In this document: piece by piece, positions 1-5,904 of the stretch | Position numbering within the stretch: position 1 is the stretch's first letter | Layout of the letters: each line of letters opens with the position of its first letter | From: Spirochaetaceae bacterium | GTDB taxonomy: Bacteria > Spirochaetota > Spirochaetia > Sphaerochaetales > Sphaerochaetaceae | Direction of reading: 5' to 3' | NCBI GenBank assembly: GCA_003454065.1 | Contig: DMKZ01000032.1 | Coordinates: forward strand, 1 to 13,516 | Length of the DNA: 13,516 bases | Notes under the pieces: model-generated | The model's input: the letters and a program-made list of their open reading frames with translations, nothing else | What the model was told of the DNA's origin: nothing | The model's database searches: none | Position numbers and translations under genes: made by a program

Positions 1-46
1 GAAATTAGTTTTGAAAAAACCTCTGCAAAACAATCGGATTGGAAAT

Positions 47-487
47 ATGGAAAGCGATTATGGGCTTTTGCTGCTTGAGAATCAAATTTGCTTCCCGACT
101 TATGCGGTTGCAAACAAGGTTTTAAGACGCTATCGTCCTCTTTTGAAAGAGTTGAACCTGACTTATACGCAATATATTACGATGATGGTGCTATGGGAGA
201 AGGACTCTGTAAACGAAAAGGATTTGGTCGAGGCTTTGTATTTACAGGCTAACACCCTTACCGATCTGCTTGGCAAATTAAAGGCGAAAGGCTATTTGGC
301 CATGCGCAAGGATGAGAAAGACAGACGCAACGTAGTTATTTCTCTTACCGAAAAAGGGCGCAAATTGAAGGATGTTGCTGTCAATGTGCCCAAAACTCTT
401 ATTGAGGAGCATTGGCTTGACGATGAGGAAATCAGGATTTTTAAGAAACTATTGTATAAGTTATTGAAAGGAGATTGGGGCAGATGA
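47..487 (+). CDS. MarR-family transcriptional regulator, OhrR-type peroxide/redox sensor
   Basis: This is a winged-helix MarR repressor, 146 residues from the ATG at 47, close to the usual length of OhrR. An in-frame TTG at 11 would add 12 residues. I chose the ATG because it puts the N-terminal landmarks in OhrR register: NQICF places a cysteine at residue 15, RRYRP a tyrosine at 29 and LTYTQY a tyrosine at 40. Cys15, Tyr29 and Tyr40 are the oxidation-sensing cysteine and its two hydrogen-bonding tyrosines in Bacillus OhrR. The helix-turn-helix and wing follow, with KDEKDRRNVVISLTEKG as the wing. A single conserved N-terminal Cys suggests the one-cysteine class, sensing organic hydroperoxide through mixed disulfides. 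That is inferred from the family. Its stop codon overlaps the start of the next gene (ATGA at 484-487), so the two are translationally coupled and the regulator probably controls its own operon. The promoter lies outside the window. Confidence 0.85.
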   Translation: MESDYGLLLLENQICFPTYAVANKVLRRYRPLLKELNLTYTQYITMMVLWEKDSVNEKDLVEALYLQANTLTDLLGKLKAKGYLAMRKDEKDRRNVVISLTEKGRKLKDVAVNVPKTLIEEHWLDDEEIRIFKKLLYKLLKGDWGR

Positions 488-1424
488 TCATAAAAGCGGT
501 TAAATTCAGAAAGGACGGTTTCTACACGCATCCATTCGTTTTCGGCGGCGAGGAGGGAATGGACAAGTTCGACAAGAACATACGATATCGCGGCAGTTTG
601 CAAAACTACCTGATAGATACCGGCAATGAAGTGATATTTGTCGATACTGGACTTCCCGCGGGAACGCCTGAGGAGAATCCTGATGAGAACAGCCTGATTT
701 ACACGGGAAAGGACATTTGCTCTTATATGGAAGCGCTCGCTTCTTTAGGGTATAAGCCCGAGCAGGTTGCAAAAATCCTCTTGACGTATAAGCACAATGA
801 TCATTCGGGCGAGCTCCGTTCATTTCCGAATGCGAAGATTTCGTAAACGAGGAAGAAGTTTCCGCTACGGAATTGCAAGGAGTGAGCAACATCGTTCCTG
901 TGAAGTTTGACAGCGGCGCTACTATAATTTCCCTGAGAGCTAGAAAATAGTCGATGACGTTCGTTTCATCAAAGCCAAAGGTCATACAAACGGCAATAGC
1001 CTCGTCATTGCTGAGGACGGCTGCTTGTTCTACATGTTTCAAGGAGACATCACTTATGTTGATGAGGCGCCATATGAAAACAAGCTTTCCGTCGTATTCG
1101 AAGAATCTTGCCGCTGATAGGGTGACTTTCGATCGGGTGCGCGAGTTTGTCCGCAATCATCCTACGGTTTATTGCGGGACGCATACGCCGCAAGGGTACG
1201 AGAACCTTGAGGCAAAGCGTGTAATGGACTTGGATCGTCCTGTCGAGACAATTCACGCAAAAGCGAATTTCTCGAAGAAGGCGGCATCGGGAAAATGCGC
1301 ATGCTCTATTTGCGGATATGTATATGATCCTGCCGAACATGGCGGCGTGGCGTTCGAGGACCTGCCTGAAGATTGGAAATGTCCGCGTTGCAAACAGTCT
1401 AAGGCCAAATTCAATCCGGCATAA
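484..1424 (+). pseudogene. Metallo-beta-lactamase fold hydrolase with C-terminal rubredoxin domain, disrupted
   Basis: Three frames together spell one continuous protein. The start is the ATG at 484, overlapping the regulator's stop, with AAAGGAG at 467-473. Frame one runs to 840 and contains LTYKHNDHSGELRSFPNAKI. A one-base loss near 840 moves the frame to NEEEVSATELQGVSNIVPV. A second loss near 919 leads to YYNFPES, then an in-frame TAG at 941-943, then [10 protein letters not shown] and FQGDITY. A gained base near 1100 returns to [18 protein letters not shown] and the rubredoxin end. The zinc motif HxHxDH reads YKHNDH, so the first His (CAT) has become Tyr (TAT). The other metal-site landmarks (GHT, GD, GTHT) survive. 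The rubredoxin-like domain keeps both pairs, CSIC and CPRC, about 27 residues apart. An intact protein would be an iron-sulfur-free redox hydrolase, possibly reducing peroxide or NO-type substrates; the substrate is unknown. Sequencing error could explain the indels, but less easily the stop plus the His loss. Confidence 0.8.
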
Positions 1425-1460
1425 TCTTGCGGTGCCGATATGACTGGCGGGCTGGTCGAA

Positions 1461-1468
1461 AAAGGAGA
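1461..1468 (+). promoter_or_regulatory. Ribosome binding site of the CDF transporter
   Basis: AAAGGAGA lies 11 bases before the ATG at 1480. It supports this start. The 55-base gap after the broken hydrolase shows no convincing promoter, so the transporter may depend partly on transcription from upstream. Confidence 0.7.
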
Positions 1469-1479
1469 GAATTGATTAC

Positions 1480-2592
1480 ATGGAACAAAAAGAAAGGGTG
1501 AAAACGGTATTCAGAACAAGCCTCATAGGTATTTTGACTAATGTCATGCTGTCGTGCTTCAAGTTTTTCGTAGGCGTCGTTTCCAATTCGGTTGCGGTGA
1601 GAATGGATGCGTTGAACAACTTGTCCGATGCTCTTTCTTCGAGCATCACCATATTGGGGATACGCCTTTCGGGGAGGGCGCCGGATCGGAAGCATCCGCT
1701 GGGGCATGGACGCATCGAATATCTTAGCGCGATTTCAGTCGCTGTGGTGGTGCTTTATGCCGGAATCACTTCTTTGATCGAGTCGATTAAGAAGATGATT
1801 CATCCGGAAAACCCCGATTACAATCTGATCGCCCTTTTGATAATATCGGCTTCGGTTGCGGTGAAAATCGTGCTCGGCCTTTATGTCATCAGGAAAGGAA
1901 GGCAGTCCGACTCGGATGCTTTGACAGCCTCGGGGAAGGATGCGCTATTCGATTCCATCATCTCCGCTTCCGTCTTGGCCGCTGCGATTATATGGGTGTT
2001 TTTCGAAGTGAGTCTGGAAGCGCCTCTTGGAGCGATCATTTCGGTCTTCATCATCAAATCAGGTTTTGAAATGATTAAGGAGACGGCCAGCGAGCTTTTG
2101 GGCAGTAGAGTGGATCCGGAGGTTTCCAAGTCGGTCAAACAGACAATAGCTTCTTTTCCGCAAGTCTACGGAGCCTACGATCTGGTCATTCACAATTACG
2201 GACCGGGTCGTTTCGTCGGGTCTGTTCATATAGAAATTCCCCAAAACATGAATGCAATGGAAATCGATGTTCTTGACCGTGAGATATCCGAGAAAGTCTT
2301 CAAGGAAAACAATGTGATAATGACCGGCATATCCGTTTATGCGAGAAGCGATGATGCTGGCGCTCAAGTCTTGCGTGATGGAGTAATGGGAGTATTGAGC
2401 GAGTATCCGGAAGTGATGCAGATGCATGGATTCTATGCAGATGCGGACAAGAAGGAGGCGATGTTCGACATAATCATCAGCTTCGATTGCAAGAATCGCA
2501 TTCAGCTTTATGACGAAATAGTCCGAAAAATAAAGTCAACGTGGCCTGATTGGAGTTTCCGAATAGTTCTCGATGTCGATATTTCCGATTGA
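1480..2592 (+). CDS. Cation diffusion facilitator (CDF) efflux transporter, probably Mn(II)-type
   Basis: This is a 370-residue inner-membrane metal/proton antiporter. The N-terminal half carries the six-helix CDF core, starting with a helix around residues 13-34. The transmembrane-2 signature SVAVRMDALNNLSDALSS gives metal ligands N46 and D50. The HPLGHGRIEY loop (72-81) is the characteristic CDF segment. Transmembrane 5 carries KDALFDS, giving D154 and D158. Zinc exporters usually have H/DxxxD with HxxxD at these sites. The NNLSD / DxxxD combination is typical of the MntE-like manganese group, so Mn(II), perhaps Fe(II), is the best guess. The C-terminal half (about 215-370) is a cytoplasmic ferredoxin-like domain (YDLVIHNYGPGRFVGSVHIE) with an additional tail, longer than the shortest CDFs. 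The family call is secure; the metal is inferred from the ligands only. A weak hairpin (2592-2605) and a repeat region follow the stop. Confidence 0.93.
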   Translation: MEQKERVKTVFRTSLIGILTNVMLSCFKFFVGVVSNSVAVRMDALNNLSDALSSSITILGIRLSGRAPDRKHPLGHGRIEYLSAISVAVVVLYAGITSLIESIKKMIHPENPDYNLIALLIISASVAVKIVLGLYVIRKGRQSDSDALTASGKDALFDSIISASVLAAAIIWVFFEVSLEAPLGAIISVFIIKSGFEMIKETASELLGSRVDPEVSKSVKQTIASFPQVYGAYDLVIHNYGPGRFVGSVHIEIPQNMNAMEIDVLDREISEKVFKENNVIMTGISVYARSDDAGAQVLRDGVMGVLSEYPEVMQMHGFYADADKKEAMFDIIISFDCKNRIQLYDEIVRKIKSTWPDWSFRIVLDVDISD

Positions 2593-2605
2593 CGCCTATG
2601 GGCGT
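2592..2605 (+). terminator. Weak terminator-like hairpin after the CDF gene
   Basis: ACGCC (2592-2596) pairs with GGCGT (2601-2605) across a four-base loop, followed by TTCTAAAAA. The stem is only five base pairs and the T-run is poor, so termination would be inefficient. The same bases can instead join the larger inverted repeat that begins at 2600. Confidence 0.3.
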
Positions 2606-2708
2606 TTCTAAAAACCCCCAGAGTCCGATTTCGCCTGATACCTTTCGGGTCTGAAAACCGCCGGAAATCCACAGGCGCTCTATATGCAGCAGGTTTTTAG
2701 AAGCGCCC
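2600..2708. repeat. Inverted-repeat element in the intergenic region (17-base arms)
   Basis: The arm at 2600-2616 (GGGCGTTTCTAAAAACC) is the reverse complement of 2692-2708 with one mismatch, which would be a G-U pair in RNA. Inside lies a smaller stem: CAGA..CCGA at 2619-2628 against TCGG..TCTG at 2645-2653. The right arm is shared with the 39-base direct repeat described separately and can alternatively pair with GGCGCTCT at 2674-2681. The element occupies most of the gap between the CDF gene and the promoter of the next gene. It could be a small non-autonomous repeat or a structured 3' region; the sequence does not decide between them. Confidence 0.6.
2670..2708. repeat. 39-base stem-loop repeat, copy A
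   Basis: This is one of two 39-base copies (the other at 3502-3540) that are identical at the first 12 and last 22 positions and differ in the five central bases (ATATG here, CTGGA there). GGCGCT near the left end pairs with AGCGCC near the right end, so each copy can form a hairpin whose loop holds the variable bases. It lies 23 bases upstream of the -10 box at 2735. Confidence 0.75.
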
Positions 2709-2734
2709 CTATATGATTTTTGATGTTTTTCTGA

Positions 2735-2740
2735 TATAAT
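2735..2740 (+). promoter_or_regulatory. -10 promoter box (TATAAT) of the two-helix exported protein
   Basis: A perfect TATAAT, followed by TG as at 5891 and 7158, lies 45 bases before the GTG start. Transcription would begin near 2747, giving a leader of about 38 bases. No good -35 element is visible at the expected distance. Confidence 0.6.
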
Positions 2741-2784
2741 TGCTTGCAGCTTTCAGAAGCGTTATTGATATTTGGAGGTTGATT

Positions 2785-3498
2785 GTGTCTTATAAATCGA
2801 TTGTTTTCGTCATATTGGCTTTTTCAGTTTGCGCATTCGCTTTTGCAGCAGACGATGCCGGAGCGCTTTCGCCGTCTCCGAAATCCGAAGCATTGTCATC
2901 GGAATCGAACAACAAATTGCCATCGTTGTCATTCGAGCCTGCTCCGTCCGAGAAGAGCTGGTCTTTTGATCGTATGAAGGAATATGAGAAGAAAGCGTTG
3001 TCGATAAGCATAACCGATTCCGTCAGGCCGAAGGAAGAATACAACCAATTCGAGCGCCAATGGTATTCGCAGCTTTACGAGGAGATGTCGGATACGATAA
3101 GTACTAGGGAATGGGTGCCGTTCAGGGGCGGAGAAGCGATAACCAAAATGGAATTCGTCGATATAGTCGGCGATGAGGAGCTGTTGCGAAAGAAGCTTGA
3201 TGTTGAGAATTCGATCAAAGCCAAGCACGATGCAGGAATCATTTGGGGAGGCGCGGGTTTGGGCGCGATGCTTGTCGGCATGGGACTTATGATTGTCAAC
3301 GGCACGCGAGCCGAGGAAAACAGAAGCGATGTGCTGGGAGGGATCGGGATAGGCCTTATCGCTCTATCGCTTGCTCCGATCGGCATAGGCATATATGATC
3401 TCACATACGGCGAGGATATAGATATCACGGCTGATGCCGCCGCATCCTATGCAAACGACTACAACTTGCGCTTGGAAAGGGAAGTGACGGAGATGTGA
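2785..3498 (+). CDS. Exported protein of unknown function with two glycine-rich membrane helices
   Basis: I do not recognise this 237-residue protein. I placed the start at GTG 2785 because GGAGG at 2774-2778 sits six bases upstream and because it yields a clean signal peptide (MSYKS, then a hydrophobic run ending AFAFA before ADDAG, residue 21/22). Longer in-frame starts overlap the promoter. A Ser/Pro-rich, low-complexity stretch covers about residues 23-58. A charged, probably helical segment follows (about 60-145), including KEEYNQFERQWYSQLYEEM. Two hydrophobic Gly-rich helices lie at about 150-172 (AGIIWGGAGLGAMLVGMG) and 183-204 (VLGGIGIGLIALSLAPIG), joined by a short polar turn. The tail is acidic and ends YNLRLEREVTEM. 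A membrane or envelope role is likely. Whether it remains in the inner membrane cannot be told. It has its own promoter and is convergent with the next gene across a repeat copy. Confidence 0.75.
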   Translation: MSYKSIVFVILAFSVCAFAFAADDAGALSPSPKSEALSSESNNKLPSLSFEPAPSEKSWSFDRMKEYEKKALSISITDSVRPKEEYNQFERQWYSQLYEEMSDTISTREWVPFRGGEAITKMEFVDIVGDEELLRKKLDVENSIKAKHDAGIIWGGAGLGAMLVGMGLMIVNGTRAEENRSDVLGGIGIGLIALSLAPIGIGIYDLTYGEDIDITADAAASYANDYNLRLEREVTEM

Positions 3499-3501
3499 AG
3501 T

Positions 3502-3540
3502 CACAGGCGCTCTCTGGACAGCAGGTTTTTAGAAGCGCCC
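3502..3540. repeat. 39-base stem-loop repeat, copy B, between convergent genes
   Basis: This second copy of the repeat fills almost exactly the gap between two convergent stop codons (3498 plus strand, 3540 minus strand); its last base is part of the minus-strand stop. The stem is GGCGCT / AGCGCC with CAGGTTTTTAG in the loop side. The position suggests a possible bidirectional transcript-end structure, although no T-run follows the stem. Confidence 0.75.
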
Positions 3541-4328
3541 TAAAGCTCAAGCCCTATGTATGGGAGAACGAAGAGCATTGGGCTTGTGATTTCGTCATTC
3601 GGCGATAGGTTCCAGAATTTGACTGCAGGAATCTTGATGCTTGCTCCGAATCCGATTATAGGACCTCCGGTGTCCAAGCAGAGGCAAAAATCGCTTCCGA
3701 ATCCGAAGTTCAGCAATCTGGATGATATGAATTCCATGTTGATTTCGGGTCCGACAAGCGTCCCCAAAGACACCATGTCCGAGATTTGTATCGTGACTGT
3801 CGCGCCGAGTATCGTGTCGATTCCGACCGAATGACCGGGTTGCTTTTCTCCATTGTTGTCGGTGTATTCCCTCAGGAAGTTCGTATATATGTCGATTCTG
3901 TAGCCGACACCGGCTTTGAATACGTCGCCTTTTGTCAATCCTGATATGCTGTTCATTCCAAGACCGTAAATGAAATCGTTGTAAACCTTGTCCATTCCTC
4001 CGAATCCGAGATCCAGACATGCAAGGTTGATGGTTTTCTTTTCATTCTTTTTCGTGTTTTGCTCCATTACAGGTACAGGTTGGGCGACAGGCTGAGGCTG
4101 CGGCGTTTGATATGTCCCGTAATATGGATTTTGATATTGGTTTTGGTCTTGGTATGGACTTGGATTTGCGTTTTGATATTGGTTCGGATGAGTGTATTGG
4201 TTCGGCTGATAGTTCGCTTGCGAGGCGGTATATGCGGCATTCGACGGCTCATTGGCATTAGCTGCGTATGCGATAGCAAAAGACGATAGTAATATTGCGA
4301 GTGATAGAATCGGCATTTTTATCTTCAT
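3540..4328 (-). CDS. Secreted or outer-membrane protein with a Gln/Asn/Tyr/Pro-rich segment
   Basis: This 262-residue protein is not recognised as a named family. The start is supported by AGGGAGG at 4336-4342 (minus strand), about seven bases upstream of the ATG. Residues 1-22 form a signal peptide (MKIKMPILSL, cleavage near AYA). Residues about 35-88 are low complexity, built from repeated N-Q-Y and Y-Q-N triplets plus Pro; the DNA shows matching degenerate tandem repeats of TTTTGATATTGGTT at about 4130-4190. A short Lys-rich linker follows, then from about residue 100 a domain with alternating hydrophobic/polar strands and many Gly (VGIDTILGATVTIQISDMVS, GFGSDFCLCLDTGG), which resembles a small beta-barrel such as an outer-membrane or surface protein. 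It ends PYIGLEL. The Q/N-rich part may be a flexible tether or peptidoglycan-spanning linker; that is inference. Confidence 0.75.
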   Translation of the reverse strand: MKIKMPILSLAILLSSFAIAYAANANEPSNAAYTASQANYQPNQYTHPNQYQNANPSPYQDQNQYQNPYYGTYQTPQPQPVAQPVPVMEQNTKKNEKKTINLACLDLGFGGMDKVYNDFIYGLGMNSISGLTKGDVFKAGVGYRIDIYTNFLREYTDNNGEKQPGHSVGIDTILGATVTIQISDMVSLGTLVGPEINMEFISSRLLNFGFGSDFCLCLDTGGPIIGFGASIKIPAVKFWNLSPNDEITSPMLFVLPYIGLEL

Positions 4329-4362
4329 GGATATGCCTCCCTGATTGGTCGCGAATTATTTG

Positions 4363-4390
4363 ATTATAAGATTTTTTTTTGCAATGGCAA
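4363..4390 (-). promoter_or_regulatory. Promoter of the Gln/Asn-rich exported protein gene
   Basis: On the minus strand, TTGCCA (4390-4385) and a perfect TATAAT (4368-4363) are separated by 16 bases that include an A-tract. Transcription would start near 4356, giving a leader of about 28 bases that contains the strong ribosome binding site. This is the best-formed promoter in the window. Confidence 0.75.
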
Positions 4391-4425
4391 AAGGACACTC
4401 GAAAACGCGGAGATTCGCTGATGGG

Positions 4426-4435
4426 AGAGGCCTCT
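4426..4435. repeat. 10-base palindrome in the divergent intergenic region
   Basis: AGAGGCCTCT is a perfect palindrome between the minus-strand promoter (4363-4390) and the start of mtaB. It could be an operator half-pair, or chance. No protein in the window can be linked to it. Confidence 0.3.
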
Positions 4436-4477
4436 TGCTTTTTTCACGGTGTTCCTTTAAAACTATGAATATCGAGG

Positions 4478-5872
4478 ATGATGTTTGGAATGCGCAAGCC
4501 GACTGTGACGATATATACATTAGGATGCAGGTTGAACCAAGTGGAGAGCGAGGCTATTTCGGAAAAGTTCGCCGAAGCAGGATTTGATGTAACGCAGCGC
4601 GAGGCTGATTTGCATATAGTGAATTCATGCACTGTTACAGGCAAAGCCGAACAGAAGATGCGCCGTGTCGTCCGCGATTTTTCCAAGCATGGCGTTTGCA
4701 TCGTCACCGGATGCGCAGTCAAGGGCGAGAAAGCGTCGGAGCTTGAGAGGATTTCGCCCAATGTCATAGCCGTAGATATCGAAAGAAAACATCTGATTTT
4801 GGACTTCGCCGCCTATATGTCCGAATTGCTGTTAGGCGGAAAGCGGATTTTCACGCCGCAGGTGGCATTCGATTTCTTCAAGAGCGAATCCGGGTGCGCT
4901 TGCGCGGAAACTGGCTTGTCGCATAGGTTCGATTTTTCGCCATCGAAATTTCATGACCATCATAAGGCTTATTTGAAGGTGCAGGACGGTTGCGACAGGC
5001 ATTGCGCTTTTTGCGCCGTTTCACTATCGCGCGGAAAGCCGACGAGTTTGGAATCCGAAGAGGCGATTCGCCGCTTTTGCATTTTGCAGGATAAGGGATA
5101 CAAGGAAATATGCCTTACTGGAGTGAATCTTGCGCTTTATGACAATTGCGGCGGCGGTTTGGCAGGATTGCTGGCAAAGCTCGAATGCGTTGCGAAGCCT
5201 GATGTGAAAGTACGCCTTACTTCCTTAGAGCCTGACTTGATAGACAAGCGGCTTATTGAAATGCTGTCGCTGCCGTTTATATGCGATTATTTTCATTTGC
5301 CTATCCAGTCGGCATCGGCGAAAGTTCTCGCATTGACCGGCAGAAAATACGACAGCAGCGTTCTCGAAAGCATAATCGCAGGGCTGAGAGAAGCGAAGGG
5401 CAACCCGTTCATTTCCGCAGATATAATGGCAGGTCTTCCGGGCGAGGACGATATGGAAGCGGAAACCACGTTCGATTTTCTCAAGAAAGAGAGGCTGTCG
5501 TATCTCCATGTTTTTCCATTTTCCAAAAGGGAGGGCACTCCGGCTTTTTTCATGAAGGCCCCTGAACAGCGTGTGAGAGACGAAAGAGCGCAGCGTTTGC
5601 GAGAACTGTCATCCGAATTGCTTTACGATTATTCCTTGTCATTCGCGGGCAAATCCGTATCAGCCATCATCGAGAAAAAAGAGGCATCGTGTTTCACCGC
5701 CACATCCGACAACTATTTGAAAATAAACGTCCTATCCGATGATTCGCTTGATTTGGGACAGCGCTGCAGAATCATAATAGAAAAGGTGATAAGAGACAAC
5801 CAGCGCGGCGCCGCCATTTTCGGAAGTGTCGAAAACGCTCCTCGGATATCAGGTTCTAAAAGCGCCTTTTAA
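4478..5872 (+). CDS. mtaB: tRNA (N6-L-threonylcarbamoyladenosine(37)-C2)-methylthiotransferase MtaB
   Basis: This radical-SAM methylthiotransferase converts t6A37 to ms2t6A37 in ANN-decoding tRNAs, improving decoding accuracy. It is 464 residues, near the family norm. The N-terminal domain carries three cysteines for the sulfur-donating cluster: C17 (YTLGCRLNQVE), C51 (VNSCTVTGKAEQKMRR) and C79 (GCAVKGE). The NSCTVTGKAxxKxR pattern separates MtaB from MiaB and RimO. The radical-SAM motif CxxxCxxC is C172, C176, C179 (VQDGCDRHCAFCAVSLSRGK). A TIM-barrel half follows with LTGVNLALYD and ADIMAGLPGED, then a short C-terminal TRAM-like RNA-binding domain (about 400-445). The start is uncertain: ATGs at 4478, 4481 and 4490 are all in frame. 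GAGG at 4474-4477 is too close to the first, and 4490 gives the most family-like N-terminus (MRKPTVTIYTLGC). A divergent stem-loop repeat overlaps the last codons. Confidence 0.93.
   Translation: MMFGMRKPTVTIYTLGCRLNQVESEAISEKFAEAGFDVTQREADLHIVNSCTVTGKAEQKMRRVVRDFSKHGVCIVTGCAVKGEKASELERISPNVIAVDIERKHLILDFAAYMSELLLGGKRIFTPQVAFDFFKSESGCACAETGLSHRFDFSPSKFHDHHKAYLKVQDGCDRHCAFCAVSLSRGKPTSLESEEAIRRFCILQDKGYKEICLTGVNLALYDNCGGGLAGLLAKLECVAKPDVKVRLTSLEPDLIDKRLIEMLSLPFICDYFHLPIQSASAKVLALTGRKYDSSVLESIIAGLREAKGNPFISADIMAGLPGEDDMEAETTFDFLKKERLSYLHVFPFSKREGTPAFFMKAPEQRVRDERAQRLRELSSELLYDYSLSFAGKSVSAIIEKKEASCFTATSDNYLKINVLSDDSLDLGQRCRIIIEKVIRDNQRGAAIFGSVENAPRISGSKSAF
5831..5866. repeat. Divergent relative of the stem-loop repeat at the 3' end of mtaB
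   Basis: The segment reads CGCTC..TAT..CAGGTT..AAAAGCGCC. It shares the order and ends of the 39-base repeat (CGCTC, CAGGTT, AAGCGCC) but with several substitutions and shorter spacing. Like the two clear copies it sits at a gene's 3' end, here inside the coding region up to six bases before the stop. The similarity is suggestive rather than certain. Confidence 0.35.
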
Positions 5873-5890
5873 AAAAAACACCTGAAAACA

Positions 5891-5896
5891 TATAAT
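5891..5896 (+). promoter_or_regulatory. -10 promoter box (TATAAT) with transcription start at or beside the ATG
   Basis: A perfect TATAAT followed by TG ends only eight bases before the ATG at 5905. Transcription would begin at about 5903-5905, giving a leaderless or nearly leaderless mRNA. The -35 region is weak (TTTAAA at 5868-5873) but A-rich. Confidence 0.6.
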
Positions 5897-5904
5897 TGTA
5901 CCGT

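Noticed and set aside
830..1110. Programmed ribosomal frameshifting in the hydrolase gene
   Set aside because: Three shifts plus a stop codon, without slippery heptamers or downstream structures, are much better explained by decay or sequence error.
954..1424. A separate 156-residue gene carrying a rubredoxin domain
   Set aside because: Its first 45 or so residues make no sense as protein, while the other two frames over the same bases complete the metallo-hydrolase. It is the last part of a disrupted gene.
1425..1479. Manganese (yybP-ykoY) riboswitch before the CDF gene
   Set aside because: The gap is only 55 bases, too short for that riboswitch, and the characteristic loops are not visible.
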